NCBI RefSeq assembly: GCF_948329825.1
Contig: NZ_CAOJCM010000002.1
Location: 434,001 to 498,000 of the forward strand
Length of the DNA: 64,000 nucleotides
Source: Paenibacillus sp. JJ-100
GTDB lineage: Bacteria > Bacillota > Bacilli > Paenibacillales > Paenibacillaceae
Reading direction: 5' to 3'
In this document: in pieces, positions 35,812 to 44,991 of the stretch
How the letters are laid out: each line of letters begins with the position of its first letter
Position numbering within the stretch: position 1 is the first letter of the stretch
Notes under the pieces: model-generated
What the model saw: only the letters and a program-made list of their open reading frames with translations
The model's database searches: none
What the model was told of the DNA's origin: nothing
Translations under genes and position numbers: made by a program

Positions 35812-35985
35812 TTAGTTCAATGGAAAGCCTGAGGCCATGCCCTCTTCTTCAATATCAAATTGATCTTTGTTATCACAAAGGCATTGTTTGAATCCAGTCT
35901 CAATCCTCCCTCTCTCTTTCTTGCCTCTTAACGTAAAACGTTCACCACATTGCTTGCATCTGATTTTAATTTTGATTCTTGTCAT
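35812..35985 (-). CDS. 57-residue Cys-rich (zinc-ribbon-like) protein
   Basis: Read directly from the sequence: MTRIKIKIRCKQCGERFTL, then a very basic RGKKERGRIETGFKQ, then CLCDN and an acidic tail. The cysteine pattern C-x2-C...C-x-C suggests a small zinc-binding knuckle. GGGGATAACGG precedes the ATG. It lies alone between prsW and ypeB, in the slot where sleB would be expected. I do not recognise a family. Coding support is the conserved-looking Cys pairs and charge pattern, plus the SD. Confidence 0.65.
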   Translation of the reverse strand: MTRIKIKIRCKQCGERFTLRGKKERGRIETGFKQCLCDNKDQFDIEEEGMASGFPLN

Positions 35986-36094
35986 CCGTTATCCCCGTTT
36001 CATGTCTTGTTACCCCCGGGTTTATGTACACAGCAAAAAAACACACCGGGGCATGCGTTATAAACGCTCTATATTCCCCAGTGTGTCCCTATTT

Positions 36095-36793
36095 TTATAA
36101 TTTAACCTCTTCCTCCCGTTTCACGAAACGGAATGGCGAACGGTTGTTAGCCCGCGTGATTTTACCAATTGCTCCATACCACAGTCCGGCCATCAAAGGC
36201 GCAATGAACCATATCCAGTGATTCACCATCATGTTCATAATGACATCGTACAAAGCATGCCAGAAAAATGGCAGAATCAGAGACAAACTGAGATACCAGC
36301 GTTTTTTCTTCGTATCCGCAATAAATTTCGCTTTGCCCATATAATATCCCATGATTACGGCAAACATGGCATGGCCTGATACAGGAAGAAGCGCCCGAAG
36401 AAACATGGTCGATACCGATGCATTACCCGCAATAGCATACAATACATTCTCCACCGTAGCAAAACCCAAAGATACGGCAACGGAATATAAAATTCCATCA
36501 TAAGGCTCATCAAATTCGGTGTGGTTATATATGATATGGTAAATCACAAACCATTTAACAAACTCCTCAACCCCACCTGAGATCAAAATTGATTCCAGAA
36601 GTGGATTGTCACCGAGCCACAACATCATGCCACGTTGAATAATCATAACGGGTAGAACAATCAGAATGCCCATTAGGAATACTCTTAGTATCAAGTGAAG
36701 TGGCTCATAATCATACCGATCTTTAAGATAAAAGTATGTTAACAAGGCGAGACCCGGAGCTACTGCTGCAGCTAGAACCGAAAACAAAAGCAC
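36095..36793 (-). CDS. prsW: Intramembrane protease PrsW
   Basis: Glutamic-type membrane protease of the CPBP-like superfamily; in Bacillus it makes the first cut in the anti-sigma factor RsiW. 232 residues, about seven to eight helices, with catalytic motifs SGGVEEFVKWFVIY (EExxK-W, about 71-84), LPVSGHAMFAVIMGY and FFWHALYD. GTG start with GGAGGAGGG. In B. subtilis prsW also neighbours ypeB/sleB. No sigW/rsiW is in this window. Confidence 0.95.
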   Translation of the reverse strand: MLLFSVLAAAVAPGLALLTYFYLKDRYDYEPLHLILRVFLMGILIVLPVMIIQRGMMLWLGDNPLLESILISGGVEEFVKWFVIYHIIYNHTEFDEPYDGILYSVAVSLGFATVENVLYAIAGNASVSTMFLRALLPVSGHAMFAVIMGYYMGKAKFIADTKKKRWYLSLSLILPFFWHALYDVIMNMMVNHWIWFIAPLMAGLWYGAIGKITRANNRSPFRFVKREEEVKL

Positions 36794-36841
36794 CGAAATT
36801 CCCTCCTCCTGACTAGTGACGCGTTTGAACTCGGAGTTTAT

Positions 36842-37456
36842 TTAGTCCTGACGTTTGAAGTGAGTGCAAATCACATCAATCGCTTGTTCAGGAATAACTA
36901 CTTTTCCGTACTCTTCCATCATTGCCGGAGTGACAGAAGAACCTTCCCCGAACTCAGCGAGCAGAGCAATTAATGCCGCATGTTTCGAGGTATCCACATC
37001 TTCCGGTTCGAAATGTAAGAACCATTTATTTTTATAAGAATACAGTTTTCCCGCATCCGTAACATGTTCACGTAACATATGAGCGGCTTCAATCAGCACC
37101 TCAAAATCCTTAAATACGTATACGATGGAGTCACTTTGCTCCAATGTAACTTCCATTTCATATACTTCTTCAGGAAGATCATCTTCATGACCTGAACCAT
37201 ATTGCTGCGGATCGTATTTTCCACGAGTAACAATGACAACCATCCCTTGAGCGGGAAGTGCGAATACTTCAACAGCCAGTGGACCTGTAGCATCAAAGCC
37301 AAGTTCAGAATAAGCTTGGTCCATCATTTCAGTGAACAGTTCATGTACCTTCGGTAACTCCTGCCACATATCTTCTTTTTGTATTCCGCGCTCGCTCAGA
37401 TCGTCAAAGGTCAGGAAAATCCGTATCTTATCGTGACTTAGTCGTTCTATTTTCAT
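36842..37456 (-). CDS. MecA-family adaptor (YpbH, MecA paralogue)
   Basis: Adaptor that delivers proteins to ClpC. 204 residues; the start MKIERLSHDKIRIFLTF follows AAAGGGGAG. The N-terminal substrate-binding domain (about 1-85, including FLTFDDLSERGIQKEDMW and MVVIVTRGK) and C-terminal ClpC-binding domain (about 115-204, with FKDFEVLIEAAHML) are both present, separated by an acidic linker. Position beside prsW matches ypbH of Bacillus rather than mecA itself. Confidence 0.92.
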   Translation of the reverse strand: MKIERLSHDKIRIFLTFDDLSERGIQKEDMWQELPKVHELFTEMMDQAYSELGFDATGPLAVEVFALPAQGMVVIVTRGKYDPQQYGSGHEDDLPEEVYEMEVTLEQSDSIVYVFKDFEVLIEAAHMLREHVTDAGKLYSYKNKWFLHFEPEDVDTSKHAALIALLAEFGEGSSVTPAMMEEYGKVVIPEQAIDVICTHFKRQD

Positions 37457-37582
37457 ACAGGATCTCCCCTTTATAAGCAAGTCTTATAACAGATTATGAA
37501 GCACAAAACAATATGTGCTGAAAATAAATCTATGTAGTTATGTTATCATTTTATACCTGTAAATGCACGCAGTAAAATCAAC

Positions 37583-37628
37583 AAAAAAAAGAATCGATCC
37601 ACATCAAATCAAGATGTGGATGATTCTT
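37583..37628 (-). terminator. Terminator after the 116-residue protein gene
   Basis: AAGAATC..ATCCACAT with ATGTGGAT..GATTCTT stem around 37589-37628, followed by eight T on the minus strand. Confidence 0.88.
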
Positions 37629-37643
37629 AATGGATACTTCGGT

Positions 37644-37994
37644 TTATAGACCCGGTATTGTTGTATTCGTTTGGGTCAAAATTTGCTCTACCTCATGTTT
37701 CACATCTGGATTGGAACGTATAAAGTCTTTGAGCATATTCATGTTCTCTTCTTTTTCTTTTGGCGAAATCGGTTTGCTGACTTTGGATACCGCTTGTTGA
37801 TGTTCGCTCTGATGATCCGCTTTACCGCTGAAACTATCCATGCCGGGGAAAGTCATCTCCATCATTTTATGTTTAGCTTGGTCAACAACGTTCCGCGAAG
37901 AATTCGAAGACAACATGGGCAGTTTGCCTTTTGCTAGCCAAGAACTGGCTGCAACGCCAACGACAATCCCCCAAAAAAAGGATGACGCCTTCAT
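37644..37994 (-). CDS. Small membrane-anchored hypothetical protein
   Basis: 116 residues with an N-terminal hydrophobic anchor (about 5-18, SFFWGIVVGVAASSWL) of the glycine-bearing kind seen in YtxH-like proteins, then a Ser/Asn/Lys-rich hydrophilic stretch and a helical end NMNMLKDFIRSNPDVKHEVEQIL. The start is preceded by AAAGGAGGT. Not recognised. It is divergent from the deacetylase gene at 38089. Confidence 0.8.
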   Translation of the reverse strand: MKASSFFWGIVVGVAASSWLAKGKLPMLSSNSSRNVVDQAKHKMMEMTFPGMDSFSGKADHQSEHQQAVSKVSKPISPKEKEENMNMLKDFIRSNPDVKHEVEQILTQTNTTIPGL

Positions 37995-38088
37995 TACACC
38001 AACCTCCTTTAAGTGTTAGAATCAAACGTAGTGTTTGCTAAGGAACTCGATATCATTCCGTATAAATACAGGAAAGTGAGTTGAAGTA

Positions 38089-38925
38089 ATGTTGAAACCA
38101 ATCGTATCACTATTGCTAATGCTAAGTTTTCTCTTGTCTGCTTGCAGTCCCCAGAATCCGTCTGCATATGATTCAATATCACAGGAAGAATCGGTATCTA
38201 AACCAAGTGCTGAAGAGACCAATCCAGAATCAAAATCTATTTCAGTTACACAAACTTTGGATGAACCTGTTTCGGAAGAAATTGTCGATAAGGCGTTCTA
38301 TATGAACTCCAATTATGTAATAAAACCTATCGATGCATCCCGGCCCAAAAAAGTCGTTTTACTTACCTTCGATGACGGACCTAAGGAAGAAAAATTGATT
38401 ACATCGATTATCAACACCTTGGACAAACATCATGCTAAAGCGATTTTTTTTGTGAATGGAGATCGTGTTAAAAAACAACCTGATTTATTAAAAATGATCC
38501 ATGATCGGGGGCAAATCATTGGCAATCACGCTTGGAATCATGATGATTTGAAGAAAATGCCAATCTCCGAAGCTACTAAACAGATAATTGACGTTCAAAA
38601 AATTGTGAAAGAAACGATAGGAGTCGAACCTCAATTTTTCCGACCTCCTTACGGCTCCGGAAATGACAAACTTAAGGATGCTGTCGAACAAGCAGGTTTA
38701 TTATATATGACTTGGTCAAACGGATCACTTGACTGGGATATGAGCACTAAAAACAAACCCGATAAAGTAATCCAGAACGTTTTAGATCAGCTTCATCCTG
38801 GAAGCAATATTTTAATGCATGAACTACCTTGGACTGCCGAAGCTTTGGACGATTTATTAACGCAGCTTGAGCAGAAAGGGTATTCCTTTGTAGATCCGCG
38901 TGAAATCGAGCTGAAGACCCGTTAA
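38089..38925 (+). CDS. Polysaccharide deacetylase lipoprotein (NodB domain)
   Basis: Carbohydrate esterase family 4, probably removing acetyl groups from peptidoglycan or another cell-surface glycan. 278 residues: signal peptide with lipobox LLSACS (Cys about 19), a Ser/Glu-rich linker and a NodB domain from about 85. Motifs are TFDDGP (metal/base), HAWNHDDL (the usual HTxxH reads HAWNH here), RPPYGSGN, and LDW/HELPWTAEAL for the last two. The start ATG has GGAAAGTGAG upstream. Monocistronic, ended by a bidirectional hairpin. Confidence 0.92.
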   Translation: MLKPIVSLLLMLSFLLSACSPQNPSAYDSISQEESVSKPSAEETNPESKSISVTQTLDEPVSEEIVDKAFYMNSNYVIKPIDASRPKKVVLLTFDDGPKEEKLITSIINTLDKHHAKAIFFVNGDRVKKQPDLLKMIHDRGQIIGNHAWNHDDLKKMPISEATKQIIDVQKIVKETIGVEPQFFRPPYGSGNDKLKDAVEQAGLLYMTWSNGSLDWDMSTKNKPDKVIQNVLDQLHPGSNILMHELPWTAEALDDLLTQLEQKGYSFVDPREIELKTR

Positions 38926-38971
38926 TTCACTCGTACTAAACTTCGCTAATGTGAAGAGTGCAGAGGATAGT

Positions 38972-39005
38972 AAAAAGCCCGGATCTATAAGTGATCCGGG
39001 CTTTT
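38972..39005. terminator. Bidirectional terminator between deacetylase and phosphoesterase genes
   Basis: 13-bp perfect stem AAAAGCCCGGATC/GATCCGGGCTTTT with T-runs on both strands. It serves the plus-strand deacetylase. For the minus-strand phosphoesterase the 3' coding end lies inside the hairpin. Confidence 0.92.
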
Positions 39006-39827
39006 GGCTGTGGGCATACGTAATGTAATGAGATGAATCTCTGCGGGACAACATAGCCTCAGTGGAAGGTGATTCGTTCCATATCCTCGGCTAACGAGCA
39101 TTTTGCCATCCCTTTTATCTTCCATACTGCGTTTCAAGGAAAACCAGCCGCTTGATACGGCACGATAAGCTTTGTTCAGGAAAATTGGCCCTAACAATGG
39201 CAAGACCATTTGCCCTCCATGAGTATGTCCACTTAATACCAAATCCACATCAAGATCTAATCTCAATGCGTCCAAAGGATCGTGGACCAACACAATTGTG
39301 GAATTTCCCTCTTTCGTTCGCCGCCCTTGTTCTCTATTTTTCTGGAACAGTAGTTGTCCCTGTTTTGAACGATAGTCTAGTCCAACCAGCTGAACTTGTT
39401 CTTTTCCCTTGTGCAAAAAAACTGACTTGTCTTGAAGAAGCTGTATGTTAGAATTTTCTAGAAGTTTTGACAGGTAAGCCGTGCCCGCTTTTTTATCATG
39501 ATTTCCGTATACTACAAATGCAGGTGCCAGACTCGACAAAAGACTCATATTTTGTCTAACGATTGACCAGGAAATCCCCTCTTGGGCTACATCACCCCCG
39601 ATAAGCACCCAATCAACCTTGCCTCTAAATTTCTCTACATCGTTGATTTTTAGCAGTCGCTCATGTGTATCGGACAAGTATAGAATCGTGGCTCCGTCAA
39701 ATGATGTAGGAAGATGTACCAGCTCTACCTCATCCTCTGATACTACATAAGTATGAGCCTCACGCCACATATGTAACAGGAGCATTACAGCCCCGGCCAA
39801 CATAGTTAAACCAATGATAACAAACAT
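38985..39827 (-). CDS. Metallophosphoesterase (YkuE-like)
   Basis: Membrane-anchored calcineurin-like phosphoesterase, 280 residues from the ATG at 39827 (TAATG overlap with the upstream stop; a GTG two codons earlier is also possible, and neither has a good SD). One N-terminal helix (about 1-20), then metal motifs LYLSDTHE (D-x-H), LIGGDVAQ (GD), YGNHDKK (GNHD), LVHDPLD and LSGHTHGGQ (GHxH). Substrate unknown; Bacillus YkuE relatives are cell-wall associated. Third gene of a CPBP-hypothetical-phosphoesterase run. Confidence 0.9.
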   Translation of the reverse strand: MFVIIGLTMLAGAVMLLLHMWREAHTYVVSEDEVELVHLPTSFDGATILYLSDTHERLLKINDVEKFRGKVDWVLIGGDVAQEGISWSIVRQNMSLLSSLAPAFVVYGNHDKKAGTAYLSKLLENSNIQLLQDKSVFLHKGKEQVQLVGLDYRSKQGQLLFQKNREQGRRTKEGNSTIVLVHDPLDALRLDLDVDLVLSGHTHGGQMVLPLLGPIFLNKAYRAVSSGWFSLKRSMEDKRDGKMLVSRGYGTNHLPLRLCCPAEIHLITLRMPTAKSPDHL

Positions 39828-40279
39828 TACCACGGTACAGGCAGGAATGTATTTAAAGGAGGCGCACCTTTAATTCCCCACCACACCAAACCAACCGTTA
39901 GCATAATAAAGATAAAAATGAGTGAATTTACAAACTTTTTACTCAATCTCAAACGCCTTGAAGGATGTAACTCGGTTCGAGTTGGTAATGAACTGGCCAC
40001 GGAAACTGAACTTTCATTGTGATTAGTGGTTTTTTTAGAGCGGCTTGGTGCTCGCTGCGGTAAAACTGGGCTTTCCAGAGCCGCTGTGTTGGATTTCCCT
40101 CGTGACTTCGGTACCGTAACTGAAGTAATCGTTGGAAGACCAACGCTCTCGGCAGTCGCTGCCACTTCAGGAACTAGACTCGACTGAGAAACTGTCCGTC
40201 TCCCGTTTTTCTCTTTTTTGTCCAGGTGACGTTGACGCTGACTGCCATATGTTTTCATCCTGCTTAATGGCTGATTCAT
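39827..40279 (-). CDS. Basic hypothetical protein with C-terminal membrane helix
   Basis: 150 residues. The start at 40279 has GGAGGGGATC and overlaps the CPBP stop as ATGA. The first 110 residues are disordered-looking and rich in Ser, Arg, Lys and Pro; then comes one membrane helix (NSLIFIFIMLTVGLVWWGIKG) and a short tail. Not recognised. The coupling to a CPBP protease and a membrane phosphoesterase suggests a membrane-surface role, which is inference. Confidence 0.72.
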   Translation of the reverse strand: MNQPLSRMKTYGSQRQRHLDKKEKNGRRTVSQSSLVPEVAATAESVGLPTITSVTVPKSRGKSNTAALESPVLPQRAPSRSKKTTNHNESSVSVASSLPTRTELHPSRRLRLSKKFVNSLIFIFIMLTVGLVWWGIKGAPPLNTFLPVPW

Positions 40280-40869
40280 GATCCCCTCCGAAAACGTATC
40301 GCTAACCCGGATATCAGGTCGATGATAAAATGACACAAAATAGGTGCCCAAAGTGTCCCGGACTGAATATAAATAAAGCCCAGGCCATAACTCGATAAAA
40401 ACACCCATCCTGTTGGAATCCAGTGGCGAAGATAACGAATGTGAATAGCTGCAAATAAAATACTAGTCCAATAGGGACCAATCGCATGTTGTATAGCACC
40501 ACGGAAGAGCAACTCTTCACATACAGCTACCATAGCCGCTATACATACAATATGCCAGATTGGGCGACCGCGAAACAGCAGTTCGTTAATACCTCCATCA
40601 TCCATGCTTTCCTGAGGAATGACATAAGACATTACCAAATCCATGACTAGCATAATACCTGCAAGTCCAAGGGCCCACCATAAAAATTGATAATGTTCTG
40701 GCCAGGCCAGAACTTCAAATACATTTCTTTTCTGCAACAAAACCCATACAATCCCTATAATCAACGTCAGGCCTTGGGTAAAGTAGAGGTTGATTAATAG
40801 CAATCGTTCGGTTAATTGCTGAGGTTCGGCCTTTTGGATTTTAAACTTCGGAATTTTTTTGTTTTTCAT
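40276..40869 (-). CDS. CPBP family intramembrane metalloprotease
   Basis: 197 residues, about five membrane helices. The Abi/CAAX motifs are present: CEELLFRGAIQHA (EExxxR, about 121-133), IHIRYLRHW for the second (a His replaces part of the usual FxxxH pattern) and CHFIIDLISGL for the third (HxxxD). Members process or remodel small membrane peptides, and some give bacteriocin immunity. Likely first gene of the three-gene run ending at 38985. Confidence 0.85.
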   Translation of the reverse strand: MKNKKIPKFKIQKAEPQQLTERLLLINLYFTQGLTLIIGIVWVLLQKRNVFEVLAWPEHYQFLWWALGLAGIMLVMDLVMSYVIPQESMDDGGINELLFRGRPIWHIVCIAAMVAVCEELLFRGAIQHAIGPYWTSILFAAIHIRYLRHWIPTGWVFLSSYGLGFIYIQSGTLWAPILCHFIIDLISGLAIRFRRGS

Positions 40870-41155
40870 TGCATGCGTCTATCCTCTTAAGTTATTTGAT
40901 GAAGATATTTAGTTCATTGACCAATCCGTTATTATACTAAATGATAGCCAAAAAACCAATGCTGTTCAAGGCCTGTCCTAAGTCCCGCATTAAACCCAAA
41001 ATCATTACTTAATTACAATGGTGAAGGTCGTTTCATGAAACAACATGGATAAACCGTTTTATAAGGTCACAGATGGTTTGAAGAAAGAGAATGAAGTCTC
41101 TTCACCAAACGCTGAGAGCTTATTCGTTACATTCAAATTAAAACAATTAAGCCTA
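40870..41155. other. Intergenic region between CPBP gene and serA leader
   Basis: No gene seen. It should hold the minus-strand promoter of the CPBP run. An imperfect hairpin GTTTG..AAGAGA with TCTCTT..CAAAC near 41074-41121 has no T-run and lies upstream of the serA promoter; its role is unknown. Confidence 0.4.
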
Positions 41156-41185
41156 TTGACATGCCCGTGTAAGCCATGATACATT
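41156..41185 (+). promoter_or_regulatory. serA promoter
   Basis: TTGACA (41156-41161), 18-nt spacer, TACATT (41180-41185) preceded by TG for an extended -10. Predicted start near 41192, at the head of the T-box leader. Confidence 0.75.
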
Positions 41186-41191
41186 ATGAAA

Positions 41192-41480
41192 AAAATTAGT
41201 CACGTAAAACACGATGATGGAAATAAGACGTTGCTTAGTCTTTCAGAGAGCCGATGGTTGGTGAGAATCGGTGGCAAGCAGATGATCTTTAGCGCTCCTG
41301 AGTTATTGCATTGAAATTGGAGTAGGTGCAATCGGTTTAGACCCGTTATCCTCTTCGGTCTTCATTGACCGCTAAGACTGTCGTTGTGAAATGGCAGTGA
41401 ATTAGGGTGGTACCACGATAGCTCTCGTCCCTTATTGCGCAAGCAGTATGTGGATTGAGAGTTTTTTGATTGTTTTTGAT
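41192..41480 (+). promoter_or_regulatory. T-box leader, serine-specific (serA)
   Basis: Transcription antitermination by uncharged tRNA. Seen: the stem I distal part CAGAGAGCCGATGG...GGTGAGAATCGG (about 41244-41272), the conserved T-box AGGGTGGTACCACG (41404-41417), and a terminator stem AGCTCTCGTCC/GGATTGAGAGTT followed by six T (about 41420-41466). The likely specifier is AGC (41291-41293), followed by the conserved purine and CUCCUGAG. AGC is a serine codon, which fits the downstream gene. The specifier position is my inference from the usual layout. Confidence 0.93.
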
Positions 41481-41636
41481 CCAAGAAAACGGTGGAATCA
41501 CCCTATCTTTTCACCCTTCTCCTCTGCTACGATAACGCGTTGTTGGAGGGAAGAATTATCGGTTCTAAGGATATGTCTCCTGCGGGAGATCAGACCTTGA
41601 CGAAAATAGATATACAAACCTAAGGAGGAAGAAACC

Positions 41637-43232
41637 ATGTACAAAGTTTTAGTGTCGGACCCAATCAGTGATCTGGGAATTCAGCAGCTGGTGGATGCAA
41701 ATGATGTCGTTGTCGAGAAGAAAACCGGACTTAGTGAAGATGAACTTGTAGCCATTATCGGTGATTATGATGCACTTTTAGTTCGTAGCCAAACACGTGT
41801 TACTGAACGTATTATGAAGGCTGGCACCAAACTTAAAGTCATTGGACGCGCAGGCGTTGGTGTGGATAACATTGAGCTAGAACCTGCAACACAACGTGGT
41901 ATCATTGTAATTAATGCACCAGATGGCAATACAATTACAACCTGTGAGCATACTTTTGCCATGATGATGGCACTGGCACGTCACATTCCGCAGGCGTACG
42001 CGAAAACCGTTCAAGGTACATGGGATCGAAAAACATTCCTCGGTGTCGAGTTAAGAAATAAAACACTGGGTGTACTAGGTATGGGTAGAATCGGTAGTGA
42101 GGTTGCTAAGCGTGCCAAAGCATTTGGAATGGACATTCTCGCTTACGACCCGTTCCTCACTGAAGAGCGTGCTGAAAAACTTCAAGTCAAGCTAGCAAGT
42201 GTTGACGATATTATCCGAAATGCAGATTTTATGACGGTGCACACTCCACTTACTCCGGAAACGCGTCATATGATTTCCCGCCCGCAATTCGAAGTGATGA
42301 AAAAAGGCATGCGCATCATTAACTGTGCACGCGGCGGCGTAGTTGACGAGATGGCACTTGTGGAGGCTATTGATGAAGGAATCGTTGCTGGGGCTGCATT
42401 TGACGTATTCGAGAGTGAGCCGCCAGCAGCAGACCACCCGTTTCTGAACCATCCAAGTATCATTGTCACACCTCACCTGGGTGCATCAACTGTAGAAGCT
42501 CAAGAGAACGTGGCGATTGACGTATCTGAACAGGTTCTTCACATTCTTCGTAACGAACCGTTCAAAAATGCCGTGAATATGCCTGCCGTTGCACCGACTG
42601 TCATGAACAAATTGCAACCTTATTTCAAATTGGGGGAAACTTTGGGAAGTTTCGCTTCACAGATCACTCAAAATGCAGTACAAGAGATTCGTATCGACTA
42701 TGCAGGTGATCTGTCCGAAGTTGATACATCACCATTGACACGTTACATTGTAAAAGGCGTTCTGGCGAGACATTTGGGCGGTGAAGCTAATATTGTTAAC
42801 TCCATGCATTTGGCTAAAATTCGTGATTTAAATGTCGTTGTGAGCCAAACCTCAGCTACAAAAGGCTTCACAAACCTGATTACTGTAACTCTCGTGACCG
42901 CTCAAGATGCTGAAGAGCGCCGTGTCGCAGGTACGCTTCTTGCAGGATATGGCGAGCGAATTGTTCGTCTAGACAAGTTCCCGGTAGATATCGCTCCGGA
43001 AAACCACCAAATTTTGATCTCTCACAACGATAAACCAGGTATTATTGGGCGTGTAGGTACCCTGCTTGGTCAAAACGATGTGAATATTGCGTCGATGCAG
43101 GTTGGTCGTAAAATTATTGGCGGTGCTGCGATTATGATTTTGACTGTTGATAAAGCTGTTCCTAAAGACGTGCTGGTTCAGCTAACGGACCTGCCTGAAT
43201 TGAATCGTGCGGTAGAAATTGTACTTGATTAG
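41637..43232 (+). CDS. serA: D-3-phosphoglycerate dehydrogenase
   Basis: First step of serine synthesis, oxidising 3-phosphoglycerate with NAD. 531 residues, long type: catalytic and NAD domains (about 1-315) with [15 protein letters not shown] (GxGxxG, about 145-159), CARGGVVDE, and the catalytic Arg/Glu/His set ending in HLGAST. An allosteric substrate-binding domain follows (about 320-450), then a C-terminal ACT domain (about 455-531, [20 protein letters not shown]). TAAGGAGGAAG precedes the ATG. Controlled by the serine T-box and ended by a terminator. Confidence 0.97.
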   Translation: MYKVLVSDPISDLGIQQLVDANDVVVEKKTGLSEDELVAIIGDYDALLVRSQTRVTERIMKAGTKLKVIGRAGVGVDNIELEPATQRGIIVINAPDGNTITTCEHTFAMMMALARHIPQAYAKTVQGTWDRKTFLGVELRNKTLGVLGMGRIGSEVAKRAKAFGMDILAYDPFLTEERAEKLQVKLASVDDIIRNADFMTVHTPLTPETRHMISRPQFEVMKKGMRIINCARGGVVDEMALVEAIDEGIVAGAAFDVFESEPPAADHPFLNHPSIIVTPHLGASTVEAQENVAIDVSEQVLHILRNEPFKNAVNMPAVAPTVMNKLQPYFKLGETLGSFASQITQNAVQEIRIDYAGDLSEVDTSPLTRYIVKGVLARHLGGEANIVNSMHLAKIRDLNVVVSQTSATKGFTNLITVTLVTAQDAEERRVAGTLLAGYGERIVRLDKFPVDIAPENHQILISHNDKPGIIGRVGTLLGQNDVNIASMQVGRKIIGGAAIMILTVDKAVPKDVLVQLTDLPELNRAVEIVLD

Positions 43233-43291
43233 TCGATCAGTTGATATCATCATTTAATCATCATTATCATCATTGTTACATGTAAACAAAG

Positions 43292-43320
43292 ACGGGATCC
43301 GATTAGGATCCCGCTTTTTA
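43292..43320 (+). terminator. serA terminator
   Basis: CGGGATCC-GATTA-GGATCCCG stem (43293-43300 with 43306-43313) followed by CTTTTTATTT on the plus strand. Confidence 0.92.
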
Positions 43321-43453
43321 TTTGCCTGCATGTTCCTATTTTAGATACCCGCTACCACTATCATTTCACCAATATAAGAGCTGGAACATTTTTAAGAATA
43401 AAAGAATGAATAGCTTGTTCCACGTTGAACAAGATTAAACGAAATACTTCAAC

Positions 43454-43482
43454 AAAAAAACACCCTCCATGAGAGGGTGTTT
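43454..43482 (-). terminator. resE terminator
   Basis: AAACACCCTC/GAGGGTGTTT stem (43458-43467 with 43473-43482), seven T on the minus strand, just after the resE stop. Confidence 0.92.
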
Positions 43483-43506
43483 CAGCAGTTTTTGTTTGAA
43501 ATTAAC

Positions 43507-44991
43507 CTATTTCGAAGAATCCACGGGAAATTGCAAAATAAATTCCGTGCCTTCACCAAGTAAACTATTGACATGAATCGTACCTTGATGAGCATCTACG
43601 ATATTTTTAACAATAGCCAGACCGAGTCCTGTTCCCACGCTTTCTCCCCTGACTCTAGCTTTATCTGCCTTATAAAAGCGCTCAAAAATATAAGGAACGT
43701 CTGATGAAGGAATACCAACCCCTTCATCTTTTATACATACCTTTGCATAAGAAGATCGCAGGTAAGTAACAATCTCAACAGTAATCTTCACATGTTTACC
43801 TGCAGGCGTGTGTCTAAATGCATTATCCAAAAGATTCGTGAACACTTGTTCCAACCTGTCTTCGTCTGCCTGTTGAAGTGTAATGACCTCCTGTTTGCAT
43901 TCAAACTGAAGCTGAATGCCTTGCTCCTTCGAGCGCACGATAAACTTTCGGTAAATGCGTTCAAGAAGCTCTCCGAGCTCTACTTCTCCCATATTCATAT
44001 CTGTATGTCCTGCATCCATGCGGGCAAGATCAAGCAAGTCCTTAACGAGTCTGCCCATTCGCAATGACTCATCATGAATGACCTGAATCAGTTCCTCACT
44101 CTCTTCCTGTGAAGTTGCCATACCGTCAAGTAGAGCCTCACTGTATCCTTGCATCATCGATAACGGGGTACGGATCTCATGAGATACATTGGCGACGAAG
44201 TCATTACGCATTTTCTCCATCTTCACTTCTTCGGTCACATCTCTTAAAACGGCTACTGCGCCCCGCACCACACTATCCGCATATAAGGGAGCCATCTGAA
44301 CAGACCATACTCCTTGCTGGACATGAACATTGGCGTTCTGGTCGCCCCCGTGCTCCATCACTAACCTGAATAAGGGAATGAGTGGTTCTGGAACATCACG
44401 CGATGGATTTGCAGCAGGATAGCCATCCAGCCCTTCATCCTCTTGACCCCAGTCGAGGGCGTACCATGCCTGCATAATTTTCTCACCTGGTGGATTCGTC
44501 AGAATGACCTTCCCTTGACCATCAAAGGTGATTACAGCATCTGTCATGCTTCGCAGTACACTGGCCAAATGTTCTTTCTCATGATTCAGATTTCGAATCG
44601 TATCTTCCAGTTGAGCCGCCATGTGATTGAAGGTGATTGCAAGTTCACCAATTTCGTCATTCGTACGGAGTGAAAGCCTTGTTCCATAATTCCCCTTACG
44701 GATGGCATTGGCTGCCTGAATCAATTGCTGCATAGGCTGTGTAATTTTCGTAAACAGAAATAATGCAAAAAACGTAGTTAAACTGAATCCGATGATGCAG
44801 ATATAAGTAAACAGCCTTTTGATGTCTCTAGATTCCGATTCAGCAAAGTTAGTGTCTATATAGGGCAACAGAAAAAGACCTAGTGCTATAAGTACACAAC
44901 CCACGAGACATATAATCGTTATCCATAGTTTCCCTACTAATGATCTCCAGAAAGCAAAGTTATTTCGGAACTTCGAGTTTATAACCGACAC
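43507..44991 (-). CDS. resE: Sensor histidine kinase ResE
   Basis: Membrane sensor for oxygen limitation and nitric oxide that phosphorylates ResD. 494 residues: two membrane helices (about 22-44 and 62-82), HAMP (about 82-135), a PAS-like sensing segment (about 145-255), HisKA with NVSHEIRTPLS, and an ATPase domain with N box LLDNAFRH, G1 DEGVGIP, F box FERFYKADKAR and G2 GTGLGLAIVK. The GTG start overlaps resD by 32 nt, with no good later start. Position after resABCD fixes the name. Confidence 0.93.
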   Translation of the reverse strand: MSVINSKFRNNFAFWRSLVGKLWITIICLVGCVLIALGLFLLPYIDTNFAESESRDIKRLFTYICIIGFSLTTFFALFLFTKITQPMQQLIQAANAIRKGNYGTRLSLRTNDEIGELAITFNHMAAQLEDTIRNLNHEKEHLASVLRSMTDAVITFDGQGKVILTNPPGEKIMQAWYALDWGQEDEGLDGYPAANPSRDVPEPLIPLFRLVMEHGGDQNANVHVQQGVWSVQMAPLYADSVVRGAVAVLRDVTEEVKMEKMRNDFVANVSHEIRTPLSMMQGYSEALLDGMATSQEESEELIQVIHDESLRMGRLVKDLLDLARMDAGHTDMNMGEVELGELLERIYRKFIVRSKEQGIQLQFECKQEVITLQQADEDRLEQVFTNLLDNAFRHTPAGKHVKITVEIVTYLRSSYAKVCIKDEGVGIPSSDVPYIFERFYKADKARVRGESVGTGLGLAIVKNIVDAHQGTIHVNSLLGEGTEFILQFPVDSSK

